Source: Septoria linicola (taxonomy: Eukaryota; Ascomycota; Dothideomycetes; Mycosphaerellales; Mycosphaerellaceae). Taken from it: DNA of 64,000 nucleotides. The DNA is taken from assembly GCA_024114885.1 (NCBI GenBank), contig CP099418.1:3410001-3474000 (forward strand), written 5' to 3'. Position numbers and translations under genes: made by a program. Positions 53,691 to 64,000 of this stretch are shown one piece after another (the first letter of the stretch is position 1; every line of letters begins with the position of its first letter). A model generated the notes under the pieces. The model had not been told where the DNA came from. It did not search any database and saw nothing but the letters and a program-made list of their open reading frames with translations.

Positions 53691-54966
53691 GGTGCCTGAT
53701 ATTTGTGCTGGTGTTCAATGGAGTGCAGCGAAATGGAGCCAATGTGAGGCAGGGAATGGTCAATGGAGTGAGGACAGCTCTGCCGTAAGAGTGCGGCGGG
53801 ACGAGAGTTTTGTACTTTCGCTCTTCCTTCAACTGAACATGCCCTCGGGACACGATCCCTTGTGATATGATCTAAGCCCCACGAACGCAAAGGCACCCCG
53901 ACGAGCTATTTGACAAGCCATGATTGGTGATTGGCCTGTCTGGGGACAAACGATAATTCTACGGACTGCCGCATCGGATCACGTGATACAGTTCTGCTGC
54001 AAAATGTGCTGGTTGCACTCGGACGAGACCGGAGTCGGTTGTGAGTGCGGTATATCTGTTGCCCGTATGCGGCTGCAGTCAAGCAGAGCAATCAAGCCGT
54101 GGAAGAGGTCTAGACAGTGCTGCCGCTCACTGGCCAGCGTCGCTGCACGCTGCAAATGAACACTGCAACCATTCTGGACTAACTAGGTCTTCTCCGCACC
54201 TTGTGAGTCAAGAGCTGCTTGCCGTGGCGTAGACACGCATGTTTTATGACAAGCGATGTCATACACATCATCTCGATCTCACACAAGACGGCATAGCACG
54301 GCTTTGCCCACCTCGCTAGGCCAGGACCGGCGCACGAACTAGACGACCTACCTCAAGGACCAAAGAGCTCTTTCCGATTGCAGTCTAGTTGTATACCAGT
54401 CGATTGTCTTGGATTGGTGCTAGACAATGTGATGCATGCATACAACAATGCAGCACTGACAGAGTCAAATGGTACGAGCTGCACGGCACAGGCTGGAAGA
54501 CGAGTAAGGATTTGGTTGCTGCACCGAATGATGTATCCTTTGGCTACTATAGCCCTCTAGCCTCTATCTATAGGTCTGTTGCCAGCGGGCGTGCAAGCGA
54601 TATATGCCCGCAGACGCACACTCTGATAAATAACAGTCAACTGGAAGGATACCGTCTGTCTTCAGGTACGGCGAAATAGGAGCTGTATCCTGCAAAGCCT
54701 CGTCTACACTGAATCATAGCCTGGGCACATGTCCTGGCGGTGGTCTCGTTATCGTGTCTCTGGCTGTATGCTTCAGCGGCTCCTGCTGAAGTCAATTCCC
54801 TGCCTCTGTGCTGTAAGTCCTTTGCTGTATTTGTGCCCATCATTTTGGCCTTGCTATCAGGATTGCGATCCGATTCCATCGTGCTGTTTGTAGGAAGATT
54901 AGTGCGAGCGTCGCCAGAGGTCCCAGGCTCGCTTCAGGATTGTACTGATCTAATCCAAGGTTATTC
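53691..54966. other. 1.3-kb stretch without a recognisable gene
   Basis: This lies between the PEPCK start and the phytochrome 3' end, both on minus. It probably holds the PEPCK promoter, which in fungi answers to carbon source. Short frames only; no tRNA or repeat seen. Confidence 0.5.
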
Positions 54967-57900
54967 TCATCCACCATCGGTTCGTTGTGTTGAGTCGACA
55001 CTATCGGCAAGCTCCGCCTTTTGCGCCTCAGCGAGCCTGATCTGCTCATGTGTCTGCATACTGCTTTCTTCTTCTTTCACCTGGGGATCGTCGATGGCAG
55101 CTGCCACCTTCACGCCTTGGGTTGGTACTGTCTGTGGTGGCATCGAGTTAGGTGCTGTATCAGCCGCATAGAGATCTTTTTGTGCAACATCGAACCATCC
55201 TCCACGCTCCCACGTGCCGGGTTGGTAGAGGTTCTCCTTTCGTACTTGTCGATCAACTATCCCTTCCATGATCTCCGATAATCGATTGAACGATATGGGC
55301 TTCAGTATCCAACCGTCGAAGCCCCCATCGATATAGATCTGTCTTTCCCGTTCGATCAGGGAAGCGGATACCGCGATGATAGGCACACGGCCATTCATAG
55401 CTGCTCGCGTGGATAGCACCTGTTTAGGATGGGATTTCTCGAAGGACCGGATCATCTTGGCCGAGGTCAAGCCATCGACAATAGGCATCTTGGGCTACGT
55501 TAGCTTTGAAAATATACGCTAAACACGACGAGACTCACCTGCATATCCATCAAGACGATGTCAAAGAAGCCTGCTTGATCGCAATATGTGCTGGCGCACT
55601 CCTCGCCGTTCACTGTCAAGGTAACCTCGTGACCAAGCCGTTCCATGCGTTTCTTAATGATGCGGCTGTTGACAGGATCGTCCTCGGCAACAAGTACTTT
55701 AAGGTGCTGAGCATCTGTTGCAGGTTGTGGAGACGAACTGGCCTGGCGCCCATCAACCTGGTGCTGGGGCTGAGGCTTGGGCTCAGGTGATCGATTCGAA
55801 GTTGGGGAGGCGACAAAGTCGTCCAGCACTCGGACAGGGCGAATCGGAACGCCAGAATCGGTCACATCACGTTGCCCGATACGACCAGCCTTGTGCTCCA
55901 GCAGCTGTTCAGTCAAGATACCTCCGTCCAAGCTTCTAGCACGTGTTTTGGTTGGAGTGCCGGTCTGGTCAATTGCGGATGATGTAGCTGGCCGGTTCTC
56001 AACGCGCAATTTGCTAGAACCGCTGCCGCCACGGGTGTTACTCCGCTCCACGCTATTCTCATGCCAACCGTCCACTCTGTGCGGCTCCTGGATGGCTTCA
56101 ATCAGCCTATCGGCCTCACTCTTGGCACTGTGGGCCGACGATTTGCTAAGATAGCTCCCTCCCGACCTGTAGCTGCTAAGACTGCGCTTGCTGCCAAAGC
56201 TTTCGGCACTGTTCTTGCGAGGCATGCCAGGAGGGCTCCGGACTACACCAGCCGAAGCACTTCTATCGATAAGCGTCATCATGTCTTCTGGTATTGGTGG
56301 CGTGCTTGAATCCGATGGCTGCTCGGCGTAAGGGGTGACTGACCCTTGCGAGCCCGCCGCCTCCAACGATTGCTCCTTCGGTCCGCTTTCGGGAATCTCA
56401 AAGGGAAATTGTACGACGAAACGCGAGCCTCGTCCTTCCTCGGACTTCAGCCGAAGCTGACCGTTCATGTTGCGTACAATGCGTGCAACGACAGCCAAAC
56501 CTAGCCCAAGGGTTCGGCCTTCAGCAGGCTTTCCGGGTTCTGGAAGCGCTTTCTCAGTGATGACGGGCTCGGCAAGCATATTGTCCGTTTCAGTCTGCAC
56601 TTGTTCCAGCTCACGGAACAACGCGTCCAGCTTTTTGGCGTTCATGCCAATGCCGGTATCCGCAACGCTGACCTCCACATCAACGTGGCGGTCCTCCCTC
56701 GATGCAACATACATCTCGACTTTGACACCTCCCTCTGTTGTGTTCTGTATAGCATTGGCAGCCACGTTGCTGATCGCCTGACGAATTCGTCTTTGGTCTC
56801 CCAGAACTTGCTGGGGTAGGCCTTGACGGTCGACAACCTCGTAGGTAATATTCTTTCGTCGTGCATCGCCCTTGAACATGTCTGTAGCCTCGTAGAGTGT
56901 AGCTTGCAAGTCGAAGACTTCGTCCTTGACGAGCTCTCCACCTTCTTCCGTCTTGGTCAGGTCCAAGAGATCATTGATAACGTATATCAACGACTTCGAG
57001 GCGGAGTGCGATTTGGCAAGGTTTTCCCTCGTCTCTTGGTCCAGTGTACCCTCGAGCGCAATTTCGAGATAATTTATGATGGCATTGAGCGGCGTTCTCA
57101 CCTCATGTGCGGAGTTGGCAAGTAACAGCCGCGTAAGCTGGCTGTTCTGCAGCGCTGCCTCTTTCTGCCTCCAGACCTCGATAAATTTCCCGTACACCAG
57201 ACAAAGCACAGCCGCCGTCTCGATCTCTTCTTCTGACCATTCCCGACACTTTCCTACAACGGTCTCGCTCCAGGTGCGAAAACTCTTTCTGGGTTCGAGA
57301 TAGCCTTCCGTACCTTCCTTGACGAATTTCTCATATGGGTTCCCGGCCCATTTAACCTCTTTGAGCTGCCCTTTTCGGAAGAACACAATGAAGTCTTGTC
57401 CTCCTACAGATAAAGGTACCAAGAGGACACCAGCTATCTCCTTGAAGCCAGGAGGATATCGCAGGTCAGGAAAGTCCTGTTTAATGTCCTGAGAGGTCAT
57501 CACGTTCGTAATACATCGCATTCGCAGGTATTCGAGCATTGCGAGAGCTTCCTGTGTTTGCTCCAAGTGACCTAGGATTTTCGTCTCGTCCCGGATCGAA
57601 AGCAGTCCAAAATCGGCGTCGAAGAGCTTGAGCAGATCTTCAGAGGAAGCGATGATGTAGCCCGACGGATTGGCTTGTGTTGGCACTGTGTTAATCAACT
57701 TGCGAGCCTGTAGTCGGGATGCGTAGGACAGCCGCTCAATGTTTCGTGAGGCAGAGTCTCCGACGAGTCTACACATTTTGCGAATTGGAAAGGAGACCCG
57801 CATGCCCTTCCCACCATAGGAATGACAAGCGATCAAACCCCAAAGTTCTTCGAAGGCATTTATGGAGATGGACATCGATGAACGGACCGCCATGTTACCC

Positions 57901-59561
57901 AGATATTTCAGATGAATAGGAGACATCGCTCGGAGATAGGAGTAGGTTAGGTCTATTGGAGTTTCGAGATCTTCCATCGTTCGGCAGACGAGGCGAGCGG
58001 TCTCTTGATCGCGATCATACAGCATTCTGACCTTGTTGATCTTATAGAGCTCGCGCGCCTGTTTGGGAATATCCGACGCTGGAAAGTTCAGGCCCTTGTA
58101 CAGGTCTTTGGTAGCCCGTGGATCGACGAGCTCCGTAACGACTCTGCCGTTCCAATTCTGATCAAATTGGTAGACCATGACCCGGTGAAATCCAGTCAGT
58201 TCCTTGACCACACCGACCAGGATTTTCAAAAACTTTTCCAAATTTGGCGCGGCAGCGAGCTGTTCTTGTACCTGACTCATGATATTGAACACTTCCATCG
58301 CTGCGGCTTCACCCTTCCGTTTACGAGCACTTCGCAAGACACGGAGAGGTTTGCTATTATTCTGCGTGCTTTCAAGATACTCTTCTGCTGTAGGTCGACT
58401 GTCGAGTGTGTCCTCTGGCGGCTCGGGTGTCATGTCATTGGGTGGCACAAGAGGATTCACTGGGTCATCTTCCAGCTCAAATTCGCAAATAACCAGATTT
58501 GGGTTCATGTCGTTAATGTGCATAGCACACCAGAACTTTTGGCTCTTTCTCTGCGGGTTACGAACCGAGATGGTAAACACTTCTGGTCCATTGGTGATCA
58601 CATCTGCGTCCTCATCGCGGATGAAATCCACATGGTCGAGGAGATTGTCGGCTTGCTCTTCAGATAAGATATCTGTAAAGCTATCCAGGGCGAACAGCTG
58701 CTGTGGCGTGAAACCAAGAAGACGCTTGGAGTTTTCACTCACGACGCGGACCACCAACTTACCTTCTTGTTGTTCCTCGAGAGCAATGAGAAGGCCGAAT
58801 CCTTGAATAGCACCCGGAATGTGTATGGGTTCGTCCTCGCAGCGTTGCAGCGTCTCACCGTCCCGGCCGGTGATGATAGCATGGCCACCGTCAGTGACAA
58901 CGTGCTTGAAGCGGGCCGTGACTAAAGGACCGGTATCGTCGAGGGCGGCCTGAGTACTTTTGATTGATGATCCTTGAGGCACTGATGCACGTTCGCTTAT
59001 CGTCGTGGCCTTCGGCTCACTGCCAATGCTGTCTGTGTCTGTCATAATGTCGTTCAAGACCTGCTGCGAATGAGTCGTCGGTTCTTGTGAGCCTCCAGTG
59101 GTGGATGTGGAAGCTTGTCGACTAGACGGCGTTGAATCTGGTCCAGTCCGCCACGGGGATTTACGTTCGTGCGTTGGAGTTCGCCCGCGTGCAGCCAAAG
59201 CAGCATTAGAGGTGGGCTCGGCGCCCGCATTCGAAGACATTCTCCTTGCTTGAGCAGCACTCTGGAAATATCCCTCTGCCTTGTCGCTTTTAGTCATGGG
59301 CGTTGGTGGCGCAGGGTCGACCGATACCACAGAACGGATGGGAAATACTCGGTCAGTAGCAGCAGGACTCAGCTGGCCCTGCATGCTGGTTGTAGGCGAT
59401 CGCGATCCGTCAGCATGCCCGTCACCAGCACGAGACAGATGCTCATCCATGGACAAACGGAGAGGTTTGTTGTTGCGCCTCGGACTGTTGTCAGGGGGAG
59501 GCGAGATGTGCTCTGCTTCGTTGCCGCGCGGCTCATCCTCGTGAGTGGACATGCTGGACAA
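54967..59561 (-). CDS. Fungal phytochrome, hybrid histidine kinase (FphA type)
   Basis: Exons 55539..59561 and 54967..55488 (minus) give 1514 residues. The 50-bp intron splits the receiver domain at DMQ/MPIVDG. Order: a disordered Ser/Pro-rich N-terminus (1-210); PAS with the bilin-binding Cys241 in LQRCEDEPIHIPGAIQGFG; GAF (about 425-600; VMVYQFDQNWNGRVVTE, GLNFPASDIPKQARELY); PHY with the PRKSFRTW tongue motif; HisKA with His near residue 818 (LLANSAHEVRTPLNAIINYLE); HATPase (VAANAIQNT, DTGIG, GLGLAV); a linker; and REC with the phospho-acceptor Asp1339 (FDIVLMDMQ). It senses red and far-red light via a covalent biliverdin and passes phosphate to HPt and MAP-kinase partners, steering development and stress response. 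An ATG three codons on (59552) could be the start. Confidence 0.96.
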
Positions 59562-61186
59562 CAGCAGAGCAGCCTGATCACTGCGTTCTGTCGCGCTCCA
59601 AACTACGACCTAAAAGCCGTGGCCGCAGCCGTGTAGCCACCAACGCTCCAGGTCGTCCGTTGCCACATGAGCCTGTCGCACCGCCCACTTCTCAGACACT
59701 TCTTGTCATAAACCAACACGTTCCGAAAGGATATGGATAGCTGGCGCAGTGGTCGGGCTTTGGCCAATCGAGGATGCGGTCGTGACAGCGCGTCGGGTGT
59801 CCAGGACGGCGTTCCTTGCTGTCGAAGGGCGTCCGAGGCGACTCGCACGCGCGGGCGATATGCGGTAGCGATGCGACGGATGGGCAGAAGAAGAGCGGGA
59901 GCGATGGCTGTGGCGGTGAGTTGCCAGCAGGAATGGAGGTAGGGCAGATAGGTGGATATGGGTCGATGAGCGTGACGATGATCGAGATGTGGCGTGCAGG
60001 TGTGTGTATGTACGCGGATATGTTGATGTCTGTGTGTGAGTGCAAATGATATGCGAACGATGCGAACGAAGGGATGTCCGACGCAACAGCAGAGGGACAC
60101 GAAATGGAGGTCAGGTCCTGCTTCGCTCTGTTCTGCGCTGTGTTGTGCTGTGCTGCCGACGAATGGAGTCGGCTTCCCGGTATAGAGAGAATTGGACCTG
60201 TCTTGTGGCGCATTGATCGGAAGAAGCATCCATGCGTCTCCACTCCACTAAGTTACCCTCCTAGCACGTACTGCACTGCTGCGAGTAAGGTGCTTCCCGT
60301 CAAACGGAGTCTTTTCCCACAATCCGCCATAATTTTCTTCAACTTTGAGCCTCACGTTGTTCTCGAATGGACACTCTCTCGAATGACATGCAAGTAGCTA
60401 GCCGTGCAGCTTGTGTTGGCCGCCATCGTTCAGTGGTTCATATCTGCTGCACAGGTCGTAGCGATCTCGTGCTGCTATCATCGCGTGCACACCCTCTCGG
60501 ACGCCGGCGTGGTTTACCTTTGGCCCGCTCATGTCCCACTAAGTAATAATGACGGCTGCATCGCGTGCATCGAGATCCCTTGCCTTCACCACCCAACGCT
60601 GTGCTGTGTAGTACAGTACAGCCTTGGCTATTCATTGCTGTCGTCTCGCACAACGTGACACAGCAGGCCAAGTCTGCAGAGTCTGTCGCAAGGTGTGAAG
60701 GAGTCGCTGGGGGCCACATCACCTCTGGACGACTTGCACGCATCGTCCAATTGCGACAACCGCAATGTAGATGATAAGTCCTGAGCGCCCGCGAGGGACG
60801 GCACGCCATGGCCAACCGCGCATATAATCTCGCCCCCAAAACCTCGACAACTGATGAGAGTATTACTACTGCATGCTACAACTGTCACATGCTGCTACTG
60901 CTGGTCTGGGTACCTCGATCGCCAGCAACCATTCGTCTCTTCGCCACAACAGCGGCAATGCAATTGGCCGGTCGGAACTGGGTAGCGCGATGGTGGTACT
61001 GTAGCGGTGACTTGACAGCATTATTAGACTACTCCACGTGCGCTCCCGAGTCTACCTGGTTTGCCCTGCTAACTTCTTTCTTGTTACCATCTGATCTTCT
61101 CGCGGCTTCCTACTAATTGTCTCTCCGCCTCTCCACCAGCAGCGCAAGCGTGGGCAATTTGTAGTCTTGATTGCCCTCGGCGGATC
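59562..61186. promoter_or_regulatory. 1.6-kb divergent intergenic region phytochrome / PPCDC-like gene
   Basis: The region contains frames on both strands up to 208 codons, all low-complexity (His/Arg/Ser-rich) and without motifs. It includes CA/TG-rich stretches near 59990..60040. I read it as promoters and long leaders. No RNA gene seen. Confidence 0.5.
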
Positions 61187-62980
61187 ATGGCAGAGCAACA
61201 GCATCACCGCCAACAGAATCTCACATCGCCCTCACTCGACACGCTTCGCCTCGATACAGACACATCTGCCCTCCACCACCACAGCAATCGTGCGCTGAAT
61301 GTCGTCTTCGCTTCTGTGGGTTGCACAGATGGCAAGATTGTCAACTACCTTCTGCCTCTACTGGCTGGCCTACCCGATGTCTCGTTGAGAGCCATCCTTG
61401 ACCCGGGCTTTAGTGGCGACGATTTTGTGCGAGCATCCGAATCATGTTTGACCATGGCCAATGCCGCACGCAACCCTGGCGCAGCCCTCCACCACCGCAC
61501 TGCTGTCGCCATCGAGCAGGAAGCTGCCGAGTTGTGTGAATGGGCAGATCTCTTGGTGCTGGCGCCGATCGATGCCAACAACCTTGCCAAAATGCTGCAT
61601 GGCCATACTGACAACCTGCTCTTGGAGATGCTACGTGGTTGGGATGTCTCCAAGAAGGTGCTGCTCGTACCCGGCATGTCGACTTCCATGTGGGAGAACC
61701 CCATGACCAAAAAGCAACTCACGAAGATACGGCGGAAGTGGAACTGGGTGCAATTGCTGCAGCCCATGCTGTGGACATTTGTTGACGAGCGAAAGAGTTT
61801 CCTCTCGTGGGAAGTGGCGGATGAGCTGATTGATGCTGTTCGCAATCAAGTGGACCTGGTGAACATTGGGGCAGGGCTGGATGTGTCGCCAAACCACAGG
61901 ACATGCTTTCCTTCGTTGACCAAGAAGACCGGCAGCATACTGCCGCCAGAGCTTTGGACCATGATCATCGACTTTACAGGTGACTGGGAGCTAGCTCAGA
62001 CACTCCATATCTATACCAACCTCAAACCCACTACCGACTGGGCTTCACATACTAGCCTCCACGGCCCGCGAAATTACATGGAAACATTGGAACTCACGCT
62101 GCTGCGCGGCAACTTGTCTGATGTGAAGCACTTCATAGCCACGCATAGTGTGCCACGTTGGCTGTCCAAACTTTGCATTAAGCTGATCATGCGATTTGCC
62201 ATGACTGACTTATTGGCACATTTGGAGACGAATCACAAGGACCTTTTCTGGGCAACCTTTGGACATACATTCTTGCCGGACAAAGCCTCATCTGTCTTCG
62301 GTCGAACCGAAATTCTAGAATACTGGAGAACGTCGCCGTCATTCCTGACCAAGGAGTACAACTGCGAAGCCCTCGATGGCGCATCCCGCGCGGGATTTGT
62401 GAACGTGCTGGAATGGTGGCAGCACTCCGGCCTTCCTTTGAAGTTCACCGAGGCAGCACTAGAGCAAGCAAGTAGTCAGGGCCATATCCCTGTACTCGAT
62501 TGGTGGAAGGCACAATCTACGGCTGTTGACGATTCGAGTGTCAGCGTTGACTCTTCCAAAGTCCGACTAAAACCCGGCAAAAGCATATGCTATGCCACAC
62601 AGAATGGTCATACCGATGTGGTCAAGTGGTGGCTCCAGTCTGGCATAGCGTTCCCACATGAAGATACTGTCGCAAAGCTCGCAAGCACCCATGGTCATGT
62701 AGACATTTTGCAAGTCTGGCATGAACTGAAAGGATCGAAGATCATATTTGATAATCAGGTACTGGTCGGCGCTACGAAGAGTGGCAACGTGGCAGTCCTG
62801 GAATGGTGGAAGAAATCGGGCCTCAAAGTCGAATACAAGACCTGTGATGTCGAGGAGGCCCTTGAGGATGGCTATGAAGGCGAGCGTGGCATGGAGGTGC
62901 GTAGATGGTGGGCCATGAACGGCCTCAATCTGGGTGTCGGCACCAGCGAATGGATGAAAACTAAAGTCTTGAATTCTTGA
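61187..62980 (+). CDS. PPCDC/Hal3-like flavoprotein domain fused to ankyrin-like repeats
   Basis: A single exon of 597 residues. Residues about 37-225 match the homo-oligomeric flavin-containing Cys-decarboxylase fold of phosphopantothenoylcysteine decarboxylase and Hal3: NVVFASVGCTDGKIVNYLLPLL, WADLLVLAPIDANNLAKMLHGHTDNLLLEML, VPGMSTSMWENPMT. Two active-site positions differ from the usual enzyme. The His six residues before WAD is Ala here, and the Asn of the PxMNxxMW motif is Ser. Decarboxylation is therefore doubtful. A flavin-binding or regulatory (Hal3-like) role is more plausible. Residues about 260-590 are repeats of roughly 33 residues with LEWW/DWWK/KWW signatures (VNVLEWWQHSGLPLKFTEAAL, TDVVKWWLQSGIAFP, VAVLEWWKKSGLKVE), of ankyrin type. 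I know no standard protein with this pairing. Confidence 0.82.
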   Translation: MAEQQHHRQQNLTSPSLDTLRLDTDTSALHHHSNRALNVVFASVGCTDGKIVNYLLPLLAGLPDVSLRAILDPGFSGDDFVRASESCLTMANAARNPGAALHHRTAVAIEQEAAELCEWADLLVLAPIDANNLAKMLHGHTDNLLLEMLRGWDVSKKVLLVPGMSTSMWENPMTKKQLTKIRRKWNWVQLLQPMLWTFVDERKSFLSWEVADELIDAVRNQVDLVNIGAGLDVSPNHRTCFPSLTKKTGSILPPELWTMIIDFTGDWELAQTLHIYTNLKPTTDWASHTSLHGPRNYMETLELTLLRGNLSDVKHFIATHSVPRWLSKLCIKLIMRFAMTDLLAHLETNHKDLFWATFGHTFLPDKASSVFGRTEILEYWRTSPSFLTKEYNCEALDGASRAGFVNVLEWWQHSGLPLKFTEAALEQASSQGHIPVLDWWKAQSTAVDDSSVSVDSSKVRLKPGKSICYATQNGHTDVVKWWLQSGIAFPHEDTVAKLASTHGHVDILQVWHELKGSKIIFDNQVLVGATKSGNVAVLEWWKKSGLKVEYKTCDVEEALEDGYEGERGMEVRRWWAMNGLNLGVGTSEWMKTKVLNS

Positions 62981-63116
62981 GAGCGTTGTAGCAAGCGTGG
63001 CGTTGGAAATTGGAAGCATGCATGTTTGAGACCTGATCAAATTCGTTGATCTGTAGGATAGACTGATAGATTTAGTGATAAGACGCCCTACACAAGGGGG
63101 CGCCGTCGTCAGACAT

Positions 63117-64000
63117 TCACGCACTTCCTTTTCGGTCGACGAAATGCTTCTATATAGCGTCAGTCCTGTTCGAACATGCCAATGCACTTGTTGCGCTCAC
63201 CATGTAACCTCTAGGCTCTGCTGCCCCATCCGCAAAAGAATCAGCAAATTCATCGATCCCGGCTTGGATGCCATCATCTACACTGCAGCTTTCCCACTTG
63301 TGGATCAACTAGAATGTCACATCAGCTCCCTCTCACCTGCGTAGCAATACGATTGAGTACATACCCTCTTCTGGCTGCGGATAGCCAACGGGCCCATGGA
63401 ACACAGGCGTGTCAGCCACTCGTCAACACTACGATCAAGCTCCTCTTCGTCCTGTACAACCTTTTCAACAAGTCCCCATTGCAACGCCTCGGAAGGCTCA
63501 ATGTTCTCGGCCAGGTACAGAAGTCGTCTCGTTCGTCCAAAACCGATGAATTGTGGTAGCAACGCTGCTTCGACAACACTCGGAATCCCCACTCGTACCT
63601 CTGGCATCGCGAAACTGGATTGCATCGTGGCCACTCGCAGATCACACGACGCCATGATTTCCAGCCCAGCTCCGAGCGCGAATCCATGGACTCGTGCGAT
63701 TACCGGTACTGGTAGATCTCGAAGCGCCTGACAAGCATTATGGACTTTTGTGATGAACGAGCGGGCTTCATCGGGGCCAGACAAAGAGTGCATCTCTCGA
63801 ATATCTGCACCGCCGATGAAAGATGCAGCTTTGCCGTCTGCAGTTCGCCCGCCAGTTAGAACCACAGCGCGCAGCTCTTTATTAGAATGTAAGTCATGGC
63901 ATGTTTTGGTCAATTGAGTGAGAATAGCACTATTCACTATGTTCATCTTCCTAGCATTGTGAATAGCAATGGTCGCAATGCTGCCATCCTCTCGCGTGTG
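63117..64000 (-). CDS. Enoyl-CoA hydratase/isomerase (5' end outside window)
   Basis: Partial CDS on minus: exons 63365..64000 (continuing right of the window), 63201..63308 and 63117..63149. Introns are 56 bp and 51 bp with a CTGAC-type branch. The crotonase fold is clear: RKMNIVNSAILTQL, AVVLTGG, SFIGGADIREMHSL (oxyanion region), VIARVHGFALGAGLEIMASCDLRVAT (second oxyanion loop with catalytic Glu), SFAMPEVRVGIPSVVEAALLP, GLVEKVV. The spliced tail reads QKRLIHKWESCSVDDGIQAGIDEFADSF...RGYMKHFVDRKGSA. The enzyme hydrates 2-enoyl-CoA. Fungal relatives of this type act in mitochondria on branched-chain or short acyl-CoA. The missing N-terminus prevents a targeting call. Confidence 0.9.

Noticed and set aside
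59603..60243. Overlapping frames of up to 208 codons upstream of the phytochrome gene
   Set aside because: Low-complexity His/Ser/Arg composition in three frames at once, as expected for skewed leader DNA.
62567..63187. 206-codon minus-strand frame overlapping the end of the PPCDC-like gene
   Set aside because: It is mostly antisense to conserved repeat-coding sequence and has no family features.
1..64000. CRISPR arrays, rRNA genes, bacterial operon signals, full-length transposons
   Set aside because: None seen. No regularly spaced repeats, no transposase or reverse-transcriptase motifs, and the gene structure is eukaryotic throughout.

Overview
The window looks like nuclear DNA of a filamentous ascomycete, most likely a Dothideomycete (inference). 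Genes are split by short GT-AG introns, mostly 49-70 bp, with CTRAC-type branch sites. Fungal-type genes include a phytochrome histidine kinase, ERG24, PAN2, ATP-dependent PEPCK, a Zn2Cys6 regulator and a type-III-like sirtuin. Two introns of one gene are nearly identical copies, which fits the introner-like elements known from Dothideomycetes.

Layout. 1-2.1 kb: end of a dihydroxyacetone kinase gene and a short-chain dehydrogenase. 2.67-2.81 kb: a tRNA-Ala(AGC) gene with a normal anticodon-loop intron plus a 55-bp insert in the T-loop that has every mark of a spliceosomal intron. 3.98-16.9 kb: a compact set of glycan-type genes: a GT31-like transferase, a membrane acyltransferase 3, a GT25/PLOD-like transferase fused to an arylsulfotransferase domain, a secreted Apple/PAN protein with a long Thr-Thr-Pro-Ser stalk, a DXD glycosyltransferase, an unfused paralogue of the fusion's N-terminal half, and a UDP-glucuronate-4-epimerase-like enzyme. 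I read this as a candidate locus for making, acylating and perhaps sulfating a surface or secreted glycan (inference).

17-34.5 kb: Sac1 phosphoinositide phosphatase, Rab5-type GTPase, a DUF2461 gene with unusually large introns, 3.6 kb with no clear gene, a Zn2Cys6 regulator, a TRIP4/Rqt4-like protein and an HMG-box protein. 37-47.4 kb: ribosomal-protein chaperone Acl4, RWD protein Gir2, a methyltransferase, sterol C14 reductase ERG24, a SAGA Sgf11-like protein whose frame is broken, mitochondrial peptidase Icp55 and a sirtuin. 47.8-64 kb: PAN2, PEPCK, phytochrome, a PPCDC-like flavoprotein fused to repeats, and the 3' part of an enoyl-CoA hydratase gene running off the right edge.

Gene models were spliced by hand using reading phase, GT-AG borders, branch sites and remembered family motifs. 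No search was run. Every joined model except the Sgf11-like gene keeps one open frame from start to stop.
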